DNA from: Pogostemon cablin
Lineage: Eukaryota > Streptophyta > Magnoliopsida > Lamiales > Lamiaceae
Reading direction: 5' to 3'
Assembly: GCA_023678885.1 (NCBI GenBank)
Contig: CM042962.1
Span: forward strand, 18,304,336-18,368,335
DNA length: 64,000 bases
The notes under the pieces are model-generated. The model was given only the letters and a program-made list of their open reading frames with translations, did no database searches and was not told the origin of the DNA. The position numbers and the translations under genes are program-made. Within the stretch, counting starts at the first letter, position 1. Each line of letters opens with the position of its first letter. Of this stretch, positions 45,805 through 55,226 are shown one piece after another.

Positions 45805-46234
45805 GTAATGAACAATGTGGAGGAGATACAAGAAAGGCATGATGCAGTAAGAGAAATTGAGAAAAAACTCCTTAACCTGCATCAGGAATTTCATGACATC
45901 AGACCATATGCATCTGAGGGTTCCACTTGTCTCATACAACTTTTATACTTGTTGTTTCAGATTTACCTCGACATGGCTGTTCTAGTTGAAGCACAAGGAG
46001 ACATCATAGACAACATCGAAAGCCATGTGTGTTTCTCAACTTTAACTATTGTATCAGTAAATCGGGACATTACATAGAGTTAGATTGTGTCCCAAGTGTT
46101 AATGAGGAGATCACATTCAGGTCTTGAATGCAGTTGATCATGTCCAATTAGGGACAATTGCACTTCAGGATGCAAGGAAACTTCAGAAGAATACAAAAAA
46201 ATGGATGTGCATTGCCATTATTATTCTCTTGGAG
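45805..46234 (+). pseudogene. Captured SNARE-domain exons of a SYP13-type syntaxin
   Basis: Three exons with their introns: 45805-45885 (EEIQERHDAVREIEKKLLNL), 45961-46026 (YLDMAVLVEAQGDIIDNIES) and 46121-46234 (VLNAVDHVQLGTIALQDARK, then KWMCIAIIILL). They form most of a Qa-SNARE motif and the start of the C-terminal membrane anchor, closest to plant SYP132-like plasma-membrane syntaxins. Splice sites are kept except the first donor (GA instead of GT at 45886). The N-terminal Habc part was not found. Confidence 0.85.
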
Positions 46235-46421
46235 GTACTTCATCCGTAACATGTAGTGCAACATAAACTTAATTTGAGTTGATTTGTTTCATGTAGTAAA
46301 CATGCTTATATTTTAAATCATAATATTTTTAAAGAAAATCTTTTTAAAAAATAAAATAAAAATTGGCTTGCTAATTAATAGGTACATTTATGAAGTGTCC
46401 TATAAAATCATAGGATATTAA

Positions 46422-46622
46422 GACACTTTAAAGTGTTTTAATTATTATGTAATGAGACACTTTTACCTATTGTGACTCGAGCAAAAAGGACACTTTAAAG
46501 TGTTTTAATTATCATATAATGAGACACTTTTACCTATTGTGACTCAATCTAAAAGGACACTTTAAAATGTTTTAATTATCATATATTAAGACATTTTTAC
46601 CTATTGTGACTCGACGAAAAAG
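46422..46622 (+). repeat. Subterminal tandem repeat of the CACTA element, 3 x 67 bp
   Basis: The units start exactly at 46422, 46489 and 46556 with GACACTTTAAAGTGTTTTAA. Each holds the inverted pair CACTTTAAAGTG and the phrase TTTTACCTATTGTGACTC. Such subterminal arrays are typical transposase-binding regions in CACTA elements. Confidence 0.9.
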
Positions 46623-47517
46623 GACACTTAAGATAAATGTCTTATTCATTTAAAACCTTGAAAATGTCTCATTATACCCCCTAATAAGACATTTACAAGT
46701 GTCCTATTAAGGGTTTTTTGTTGTAGTGGGACTATGGACGCATGACTAAACTATGCAAATCTATTCTATAGACACAAGTAAATATGCGTGTAACACGTGT
46801 GAATAACCTTGGAGCAAGAGATATAATTTCATCCCCCTTTCTAAGTACTATCAGTATCAATTATTTCCCACGTCTGGAATCTAACCCGATATGATCTCCC
46901 TTTATTGGTACTATAAAATTACCCTCTTTATCCTACTTACTAACCCGAATTATATTCAATTAATAAACATTCATATATGATAGTTCTAATGAAGCTTTGG
47001 ACTCCCTTCACTTAGAATCATAACATGAAATCCTGTTCAGCGGTGAACGTACTCAATCTACAACCAAGATATATATTCAGACTCTATATACCAATTGAAG
47101 ATGCACAAAACGACCGTGAATATGGATTAAGAAAGCACAATCATATATAAAATCAATCCACAAGTAGTGTTGTATGGAGGACACACAAGAGAGTTTAATT
47201 AATTCATAAAACATTCAAAACCTAGATCTACCAAAACGGTTCTAGCCAATGATGTTGCGAAGAATAATCATGGTTGTTGGATAGATCATACCCATATGTC
47301 CGGAAAATACAAGATAAATTAGGAAACGAATAAACCCTAGATGTGGGCATCGTCGCGTCCTTCTCCATCTTGAATCCTCCTCTTGGTTCTCCTCTTGATT
47401 CCACAGACGAATCTTCATAGTGATGGATGGATGGAAGAAGGGATGTGGATGATGGTTGGGGGGTGTAGGATGATTGTATTGTTCTCACATCTCAATAATG
47501 ATGTGATCTGCATCCCC

Positions 47518-47524
47518 TTTTATA
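47518..47524 (-). promoter_or_regulatory. TATA box of the element C 3' LTR
   Basis: TATAAAA on the minus strand, about 105 bp downstream (in element sense) of the word cassette. It is absent from the partner LTR because of the internal deletion there. Confidence 0.6.
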
Positions 47525-48802
47525 CTTGTAAGCTCTCCTTATTTACCTTGGATGGACTTTTTCTTGGAAAACACGAAAATACATGCTACTGGGGTTACGA
47601 AATTACCAAAAATAGGATTCCATGTCCCCGCTCAACCAAACTCTCCAGGTCGAGTGGCAGTGCGCAGTCTCACCGTTTTGTACATAACTTCCACATCCGA
47701 GCTCCGATTTTAATTATTCTTATTCTCACGTGATCGTCTCTTCCTTAGCTTTTTATACATATAAAGAACTCACAGAAACTCTAACATTTGAATGTATAAC
47801 AAGTCATGCAAATGACACAGTCGTGTTGAGTAGAAACAGCTTGCTCGACTTCACCATTTTGATCATAACTTTCTCGTTTCGAATCCGATTGAGGTGTTCC
47901 TTACGCCAAAATGATCCTCTCTTTTGTGGCTATGAATCACACTTCTAGTTCTAAGCTCCATACAAATACAAAAAAATTACATAAGTTAAACGTGCATTTT
48001 TCAGCATCACTGCACAAATTGCACCTTTTCTACAACTTTGCACGTTTGATCCCTTTTTCCATCTAAAACACAATAAAACACCTCAAGTGCACCTTTTTCT
48101 CACATATTTCGAATATAAAATATTTGAGCTAATATATAACAACAATTCCCCATAAAAAAGGTATTAAATTGGACACTAAAACATGTTTATTTTCACTCTC
48201 ATCAATCCCCCAAACTTACCTGTTGCTCGTCCCGAGACATCAAAAATAAAATAAAGAGAAAGAGAGTAAGAAAATTAGCGGAGAAACAAGGACTACGACG
48301 AATACCCCATTCAAAATACAATTGTCCTCAACTTAGGTCATGCAACTCTCATTACATATAATAATCAATTCATAGCATACAATATAAGACAATGACCACT
48401 AATCCAAATGCTCCATTAACATGTTCTCACGGGAAGTATATATCACTCGTACTCAAGTGTAAAAGATGTACACTTATGGATTAAGGTGTTTACGCTCAAA
48501 TTCATTCATGTGCATGCGTAACCATAAGCTTGCCAAATATCTCAAACTCTCCACCACTAAAAAAGTATGACTCGATAATGGGATCAAAAAGGACTTTTCT
48601 TTTGGATGTAATGTTGGCTCTTTGGTTAAGGTAGGAAATATATGGATAATGTGACTCAAATACTGGAGAACTACAACTGATTGATCACTTCAACTTTCAT
48701 CCTCTCTTTCTTTTCAATGCAAATGATTTTCATTCCTTCTTCACCTTCAAGCACGACATTTTTTCTTTCTTTTCTTGTTTTTTCTCTCCTTTTTTTTCCT
48801 CT

Positions 48803-48916
48803 CGAGGTACCAATTTCGAGCACTACCTCGCGCATCCTCCATAGGGTACTAGATTTAAGTACTACCCTAGGGTGTTTAGTTCAATTAATGGAGTACTAGA
48901 TTTGAGCACTACTCCA
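48803..48916 (-). other. Three tandem 7/14/7 hairpins with compensatory stems
   Basis: Stems (plus strand) are CGAGGTA/TACCTCG (48803-48809, 48824-48830), TAGGGTA/TACCCTA (48842-48848, 48863-48869) and TGGAGTA/TACTCCA (48889-48895, 48910-48916). All have seven perfect pairs and 14-nt loops. In element sense the loops read GTGCTCGAAATTGG, GTACTTAAATCTAG and GTGCTCAAATCTAG. Confidence 0.85.
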
Positions 48917-49930
48917 TTATTTTTCTTAGATGCCTTTTCAAGCTCAATCACTATTTTAATATCAATTTCTTTCATTCCAAGGCTGTTATCAAACTCCATC
49001 AACACACTTTGAAAAGTCATTAATTCTCTTCTAAAAGGACAATCAAGGCTAAAAAAATTAAGATGCTCTTCTCATAGGCTGCTAAAGAATGAGATTTTTA
49101 GGCTCAACAGGGCTAACTACGGATAAACATGATTCGGTAGGGAATTATTTGGCTAAGTGACTTATAAATTCAAGGATGGCCAAAAATTATCTCCCATCAT
49201 CTAACACACATGTAGTTTCAAGTAAGACAAGAGATAAGATCTATAATATACACATAAGAACGAAACTCACCATAAAAGAAATATCATGTGATTATGTAAC
49301 ATGATCAACGAGTCTCAAAAATCTCACATGGATTTTTAACAAGTAATAGAGCATTCTTCATGGTAAGCAATATCCCACAAGTACACATAGAACTTCATAC
49401 CACAATATAACTCAAGTACAATTCCTTCATCAATTTCAAGAGCATATGAATTTTAAGAACAATTTAAAAACTAATTAGCTCATGTGGATCACCAAAACCA
49501 AAATTTCAATCCTTCCACTATCCTGAATTAAAAACTCACATAAAAATTAGAATAAGGAAACGAGGGCATCTGATTTTTCTTTGACATATGCACGAGCTCC
49601 TCGAGTTTAAAACCTCAATGTAGAACTCGTCTTGCCTTCTCTTTTATCTTTTCTATCATGAAAGCTCAAGCACACCTCATCATCACAAATTCATAAATAA
49701 TAAAATAAGAGAACTATAAGAAAGACTCAATTGATTATCTAATCGACTCCACAAACTAGACACACCAACACAACATACTAAACATTAGGTAAGTTGCAAA
49801 AAATTAACATATCAGCACCGGTTAAAATATTAATATGCCGCAAAAATCAACCCTCTAACAAACAAACAACCAACGAAAGGAAAAATTATACCCTTGGTGC
49901 TCATAAGATGAGGTAAGTACATCACACCCC

Positions 49931-49966
49931 CAAACTTAGTAAAAACGTAAGTCAAAACTAAGTTTG
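49931..49966 (-). promoter_or_regulatory. Hairpin plus internal polypurine tract, element C
   Basis: CAAACTTAGT (49931-49940) and ACTAAGTTTG (49957-49966) are perfect 10-bp arms. In element sense the hairpin is followed by GGGGTGTGATG, resembling the true polypurine tract and LTR junction. Confidence 0.7.
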
Positions 49967-50055
49967 AAAAGAGATGTAATTGCCGAAACGTGAGCACCTC
50001 AAATATAGTAATTCCTCACTCGCACAAAAGAAATAAAGCAATAAAAATGGAACGG

Positions 50056-50100
50056 ACAAGCCCCCAACAGGCGCTCATGTTTAACATTAGAGAGTCACTA
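50056..50100 (-). other. Conserved post-pol motif, element C
   Basis: In element sense GTGACTCTCTAATGTTAAAC then ATGAGCGCCTGTTGGGGGC, just after the ORF stop. It is nearly the same as in A and B. Confidence 0.75.
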
Positions 50101-50118
50101 CGGATGTAACCTTTTGAA

Positions 50119-50379
50119 CTAATGGATTAGAGGGAGATCTTCTCGTATCCTCACCTTCAAATACTTTCTTTCCCTCTTCTTGTCTACACTCAGCACGTCA
50201 CCTTTCTTGGTCACAAAAATATGATTCTTAGAATTTTCTTCCTCCCATGGCTGTCTAGACACCTCATTGTCAGTCTTCCACTCAAATTCAGAATCATATG
50301 TCCTATTAAAATCAAGATTAAACAAGTTAGAAACCACATCTATGCTCATGCATGATTGAGTATCTATGGGCATCTTCAT
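50119..50379 (-). pseudogene. Fused remnant of pol in element C (post-protease end joined to integrase end)
   Basis: An 86-codon open frame. It starts MKMPIDTQSCMSIDVV, equivalent to MKMPMETQCYNIDVV after the protease of element B. It ends VTKKGDVLSVDKKRERKYLK, which resembles the last residues of the A integrase (VEKGDIMVANGQTLKYYK). RT, RNase H and the integrase core are missing. The middle (SEFEWKTDNE) has a counterpart in element E (MELDWKIDKGE). Confidence 0.6.
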
Positions 50380-50458
50380 TGCTTGAGCGCTCGACTCGAA
50401 CAGCTGATCGAATAGACCTCCCGAGCATGATTGCGCAGAAATAGGAGCCGATAAGTGT

Positions 50459-50800
50459 CGCTCGACCTCAGCTCGACCAGAATGGACTGGTCGAGCAAGG
50501 TGAAACTAGTCGAGCAAGGTCCCTGTAATCTGAATATGATGGTTCAGCTCCACAAATGGCCGCTCGACCTCTGCTCAACCAAGAAGGTCTGGTCGAGCGG
50601 TTCCATTTTGGTCGAGTGAGGTCCCTGTACTCGGATCGTGATTTTTCAGCACTAAAGGTGGCCGCTCGACCGTTGCTCTACCAAAGGGTTTGGTTGAGCG
50701 GTGGTCGAGCAGTGAATTTAAAAATGAAGCATTGTTTCTCTGTTCTAAAATGTGTTGCTCGACCGTTGCTCGACCAAGTGGTTTGGTCGAGCGGGGACAC
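50459..50800 (-). repeat. Tandem array of inverted-word units (about 102 bp) in the gag-protease linker of element C
   Basis: The units start at 50459, 50561, 50663 and 50756 (periods 102, 102 and 93). Each contains CGCTCGACC, a second GCTCGACCA and one or two GGTCGAGC words. In element orientation one frame stays open from 50817 to 50575 and reads like RSTKPFGRATVERP. Both strands are open over much of it. Confidence 0.85.
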
Positions 50801-50829
50801 TCCATCTCCGTTTTCATTCGCTGGCTTCA

Positions 50830-51890
50830 TTGGACCTTCATACTACGTTCCTGACCTCAATGTGATGGCTTTGCACTCTTTCGGGTTCATTATGCATTGA
50901 GAGGGGAACTTTTCCTTCTCCAACGTCTACATCAGCTGATTCACACTCACGGCCATCTGCCCCATAATAAAAGTAAGGTCCTTCAACTGCTTAGACATAT
51001 CTGCATGGGTAGAATTCATAGTAGCCTCAAGTCTATCCACTCTTGCATCATTCTTAGCCATGTATCGATTGAAGGTATCTACAACACTCTTCACTTCTTG
51101 CTGCTGGATACTAGGCCGCTATTGTGTCAACTCGGTAATCTGCCTCTACTGGGATTCTAATAGCTTGTTGATGTTAGCTAGACTAGAGACGATCTCATCA
51201 TCCCTATTCAACTTCACCACTTGATGTTCAACATGCGCCACCTTGCCAAGTACATATGTGCCTCTTACTCTTTCTGTAGGCTAGTCACGTGAATTCATAG
51301 AGATGTCTTCAAACAACTTTTCTGCTTCAAGTGCTGTCTTAGATAACAGCGCTCCTCCTGATGATGCATCAATAAGAACACGCGACTTACAATCCAATCC
51401 ATAGTAGAAGATGCTTATGTACCGAGCCTTAGACATTCCATGCTGTGGACTCCTCCTGAGCATATCTTCGAACCTATCCCACGCCTCATGAAATTTCTCA
51501 CCCTGATTCATAACAAATTGGGTAATCTCTTGCTTCATTCTTAAGATCCTTGAGGGTGGCATGTATCTCTCCAAGAACTTCTGCAGTTGGTCCCATGTAG
51601 TGCAATCTTTGGCATCAAGAGTCTCATACCAAGCTTCTGCCCTATCAATCAAAGAGAACTTGAATAGGGCTAGCATTGTCATTAGCTCCAGCAGCCTTTT
51701 GAGTGTTTGCATAACCAGAAAATCTTTTGAGATGCTGATATGGATCTTCAAAGCAACCTCCAGAAAAAGGATTCTTTTCCACCATGTCGATAAGATCGGG
51801 ATGTATCTCAAAATCATCATCTTCCCCCTTGCTCCTATCAACCCCATGTTGCCAATCCATAGTTCGTGAAAATTTCACGTATGGCAACAT
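50830..51890 (-). pseudogene. Gag of element C
   Basis: Core 51847-51281: FKFSLIDRAEAWYETLDAKD, RMKQEITQFVMNQGEKFHEA, MLRRSPQHGMSKARYISIFY, YGLDCKSRVLIDAS and EKLFEDISMNSRD. A frameshift near 51650-51690 joins the N-terminal part (MEKNPFSGGCFEDPYQH-type sequence in a second frame). After a stop near 51280 the tail continues (GKVAHVEHQVVKLNRDDEIV). It aligns with gag of B. Confidence 0.88.
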
Positions 51891-52067
51891 TATCCAGATT
51901 CTGACTTGCTCCGGCCATGTTTAGCACTGTGTTTTATTTCTTCCTTTCCTTCCTCTCCTTTTCCTAGCGCACAGGTACCTCAGAAAAATTCAAGGTTATA
52001 TAGAAATAAATAATCACAAATAAAAGTCTCAATCAACTAGAAATAATAAAATCAATAATAACAGCCG

Positions 52068-52085
52068 TCCCCGGCAACGATGCCA
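52068..52085 (-). promoter_or_regulatory. tRNA-Asp-type primer-binding site of element C
   Basis: In element sense TGGCATCGTTGCCGGGGA lies six bases inside the 5' LTR. It matches the tRNA-Asp-type site usual for Athila apart from CAT in place of CGC. This fixes the orientation of C and makes 52092-53330 its 5' LTR. Confidence 0.85.
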
Positions 52086-52091
52086 CAAACT

Positions 52092-53330
52092 TGATGCGCG
52101 TTTTCTTTGCATGCAAAATTAATCCCCAAGTATGAAGGATGTTATTGTAGCTTAGATAAGCGACCAAGTTAAATATCGAACCCAAAGGACAGCGTATTAT
52201 TAATTTAATTATTTACTAAATTAATTAAAACAATGCAATAAAGTTGAGTATTGAATTATTTAGCTACTAAATAATTAATTAAAATAACAAATAAAATAAA
52301 GTATCACTGGAAGAATGTGAAAGTGGATCAAGTAGGAGAGTAGGTAGCTCTAAGGTAATCCAGTTTTACTACTTAACTTCCATCTCAAGTGCAGGCTGAC
52401 TCTGCCTTGTGGACTATGGACGCATCACTAAACCATGCAAATCTACTCTATAGACACATGTACATATGCGTGTAACACGTGTGAATAACTTTGGAACAAG
52501 AGATATAATTTTACCCCCTTTCTAGGTACTATCAGTATCAATTATTTCCTACATCTGGAATCTAACCCGATATGATCTCCCTTTATAGGTACTATAAAAT
52601 TACCTTCTTTATCATGTTTACTAACCCGAATTTAATTAAATTAATAAACATTCATATATGATAGTTCTAATGAAGTCCCCTCACTTAGAATCATAGCATG
52701 GAATCATGTTCAGTGGTGAACGCACTCAATATACTACCAAGATATATATTCAAACTCTATATACCAATTGAAGATGCACAAAATGACCGTGAATATGGAT
52801 TAAGAAAGCACAATCATATATAAAATCAATCAACAAGTAGTGTTGTACGGAGGATACACAAGAGAGTTTAATTAATTCATAAAACCTTCAAAACCTAGAT
52901 CTTCCAAAATGGTTCTAGCCCATGATATTGCGAAGAACAATCATGGGTGTTGGATAAATCTTACCCATACGTCCGGAAAATATAAGATAAATTAGAAAAT
53001 GAATAAACACTGGATGTGGGCGTCGTCGCGTCCTTCTCCTTTTCAGTGGCTTTCCAACCATGTATCACAATACCAGTTCAGAGCTCCACACGAACACAAA
53101 ATAATTACACAAGTTGGACATGCGTTTTTCAACATCATTGCACAAATTGCACCCTTTTCTCCAACTTGGCACTTTTGATCCTTTTTCTACCTAAAACACA
53201 ATAAAACACCTCAAGTGCACCTTTTCTCATATATATTGAATATAAGACACTTGTGCTAATATATGACAACAATTCCAACTAAGAAGTTGTTAAATTGGAC
53301 ACTATAACATGCTTATTTTTTCTCTCATCA
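52092..53330 (-). mobile_element. 5' LTR of element C with an internal deletion
   Basis: A 1239-bp LTR beginning TGATGCGCGTTTTC and ending TCTCTCATCA. It matches the 3' LTR but jumps near 53038 ('cgcgtccttctcc' joined to 'ttttcagtggc'). This removes the segment that holds the TATA box and the word cassette, so the element's own 5' promoter is gone. The flanks of C (ATGTA left, GAGAA right) are not a target duplication. Confidence 0.85.
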
Positions 53331-53998
53331 GAGAACAATGGGCTATGTCTAAGCTAAGGATAGAAGATGTACTCTACATGCAAGGAAGAGGTTACCAAGG
53401 AAATTACCAAAATAATTTCCAAGGTAATTATCCACCGAGACAAGGAGGGTTCAACAATCAAGGTGGTGGAAGTTCTTTTATACAACAAATGAAGCAAGAT
53501 AACTTTTCCTACTCCAACTCAAACAATGCGGTTGCTTATCCTCCGGGATATCATCTGGGGGCTAAGGCACCAAACAATGAAGGAAAAGCTTCAAACGATT
53601 AACAACTAGAGAAGTTGATAGCGTCCACCAAAGCTAAAGATGAGGCCGATGAAAAGAGGTTTAAATCTATTGAGCTAACTTTGGGACAAATTGCAAGTGC
53701 TTTGAGTACTCAACAAAAAGGAAAGTTTCCGGCAACAACCGAAGTTAATCCGAAAGCTCAATGTTTGTTTGTTGATATGGAAGAGGAGCAAAAGAATGAA
53801 GAAAGGTTAGTGGAATGCAAGGTTGGTATAGAAAATGAAGAGATAAGTAAGAAAGAAGAGAAAAGACCTAAGTGGATACCTAAGTGGAAAAGGGTGAAAG
53901 AGGAAAAGAAAGAGGAGAAGAAGGTCAAAGAAGAGGAGTACAAACGTGACTATTGGGGTATTCCGATTATTTCTTATTCCCTATCCACAAATATTTGA
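53331..53998 (+). pseudogene. Gag C-terminal part of Athila-type element E
   Basis: GRGYQGNYQNNFQGNYPPRQ, DNFSYSNSNNAVAYPPGYHL and FKSIELTLGQIASALSTQQK are the Asn/Gln/Gly-rich gag tail. A TAA interrupts it at 53600. A very Lys/Glu-rich stretch (EEKKEEKKVKEEE) and DYWGIPI follow. The first half of gag is missing because the LTR of element C abuts. Confidence 0.8.
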
Positions 53999-54862
53999 GA
54001 AGGAAGATAAGAAAAAGGAGTTTGAAGAACATGTCAAATCTCTCAAGAAAAGTATGAGGAGAAAAGGAAAGAAGAGCCACCCGAAGCAAGAGAATCGGTG
54101 CAAAAAGAGGGGACTACAAAAGTTGTTGATCCGGAGAAGTTCATAATTCCTTGTGATTTTGAAGGAAAAGAAACTCTTGATGCATTGTGAGACTTAGGAG
54201 CGAGCGTCAACGTGATGTCTCATGCTACTTTCAAGAACCTTGAAATTGGAAAGCTCAAGCATACTACTATTCATCATGAAGTGGTAAATGGAGAAGTTGT
54301 TAAGCCACTAGGGGTTGTTGAAGACGTGTAGGTGAAAGTGAAGGGGCTAGCTTTCCCGGTTGATTTCATGGTGTTGGAAGTTAAGGCAGATCCTCAAATT
54401 CTACTTATTTTGGGAAGACCATTTCTAGCTACGGGAAGAGCGAAAATTGATGTTGGTAGAGAAGAGTTTTCTTTGAGATCAAAAGGAAAGAAAGTTACAT
54501 TCTTATGTAACAAAGAAAAAGAAAATAAGTCTCATTTGAAGCCTCCGAATGTGCCTCCAGATGATTTTATGGATCATGATTCTCTTCTTTTTGGAAACTT
54601 AAATTCATTTCTTCATGATTATATGAGAATGTCAAACTCTAACGTGTCTCATTGTGATCTTGATAGGAAGAAAGTTATGGAACTTGATTGGAAAATAGAC
54701 AAAGGAGAAAAGGAAAATCCACTAGAAGCACTTCTTGAAGATGACTTGATGCTTGCAAGCAAGAATGGTGAAGTGGAGCTAGTAGAGAAAAAGGGGGCTA
54801 AGCAAATTTTCAAAGTGATGATGCGAGGAGAAAGTGTGATGGACCAACATTTGATCCAATGA
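53999..54862 (+). pseudogene. Protease region of element E with a short terminal tail; no RT
   Basis: DLGASVNVMSHATFKNLEIG is the active-site block, directly preceded by a stop codon (TGA for the usual Cys). LAFPVDFMVLEVKADPQILL, ILGRPFLATGRAKIDVGREE, then NSFLHDYMRMSNSNVSHCDL and a tail EVELVEKKGAKQIFKVM end at a TGA (54860-54862). The conserved post-pol motif follows 25 bp later, so RT, RNase H and most of integrase were lost or never present. Confidence 0.8.
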
Positions 54863-54884
54863 GCATAAAAATCTGTCCAGCTTG

Positions 54885-54924
54885 AAGACGTTAAACTTAG
54901 CGCCAAATGGGAAGCAACCCATTC
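54885..54924 (+). other. Conserved post-pol motif, element E
   Basis: GACGTTAAACTTAGCGCC followed by GGGAAGCAACCCA. It shares GACGTTAAACTTxAGCGC with element A. Confidence 0.65.
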
Positions 54925-55057
54925 TTTTTATTCTTTTAATGCTCATGTTGTTGTTTGCATTTTGGCCTTGTAGGTTGTTTGTGTTCGTGAGAAAATGCAT
55001 ATTGAAGATACGGGAAGTGCTTTATGGATTCGAGTAGGCATGTCGCACCACTCTTTG

Positions 55058-55226
55058 CAAACTTAAGTCTCGACTCTTATCTCAATTTAAGTTTGGGGGG
55101 CTAGTACGTGGTGGACATATAACTCTTGTCCCTTCACAAGAAGATCATTGATAGAAACTACAAGGGTAAGTCTCACAACTTTTTACAAACTTAATTCTAA
55201 ACTTGTTTCGATTTAAGTTTGGGGGG
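55058..55226 (+). promoter_or_regulatory. Two tandem copies of the hairpin plus internal polypurine tract, element E
   Basis: CAAACTTAA (55058-55066) and TTAAGTTTG (55087-55095), then GGGGG and CTAGTACGTGGTG. A second copy is CAAACTTAA (55186-55194) and TTAAGTTTG (55213-55221), then GGGGG and AGAGTACGTGGTG. The 127-bp spacing points to a local duplication. Confidence 0.7.

Larger units (their letters stand above)
41893..46728 (+). mobile_element. CACTA transposon carrying captured plant gene fragments
   Basis: The 4836-bp insertion is flanked by a GGA duplication (41890-41892 and 46729-46731). The intact sequence at 52410 shows a single GGA at that site. The right end reads, reversed, CACTACAACAAAAAACCC. 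The left end is CTCTACAACAAAATG, with one change in the CACTA terminus. Both ends have subterminal 'AGGACACTT' and 'AAGTGTCC' repeats. No transposase was recognised. The interior holds exons resembling ATP-citrate lyase A, a P58IPK-like protein and a SYP13-type syntaxin. Confidence 0.92.
41572..48204 (-). mobile_element. 3' LTR of element C (minus strand), split by a CACTA element
   Basis: It begins TGATGCGCATTTTC and ends CACTCTCATCA. Without the CACTA element and its duplication it is about 1.79 kb. It carries a TATA box (47518-47524, minus) and a short word cassette (47628-47852, including CCGCTCAACCAAAC and CCAGGTCGAGTGG). The partner LTR at 52092-53330 lacks about 560 bp, corresponding to roughly 47367-47930. 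Confidence 0.88.
48205..50055 (-). other. Polypurine tract and 3' UTR of element C
   Basis: On the minus strand GTAAGTTTGGGGGAT (48219-48205) is the polypurine tract. The rest is non-coding and contains the hairpin array (48803-48916), a pyrimidine run beside it (48690-48800, purine in element sense) and the internal hairpin and tract (49931-49966). The ATHILA-type downstream ORF of A and B is absent. Confidence 0.75.

Noticed and set aside
50459..50800. Could the regularly spaced GCTCGACC words be a CRISPR array?
   Set aside because: The repeats are short, occur in both orientations, the intervals are themselves repeated, and the setting is a plant retrotransposon.
50556..50900. 114-codon plus-strand frame
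   Set aside because: Antisense to the cassette array of element C, with repeated ARPLL phrases that come only from the repeat words.
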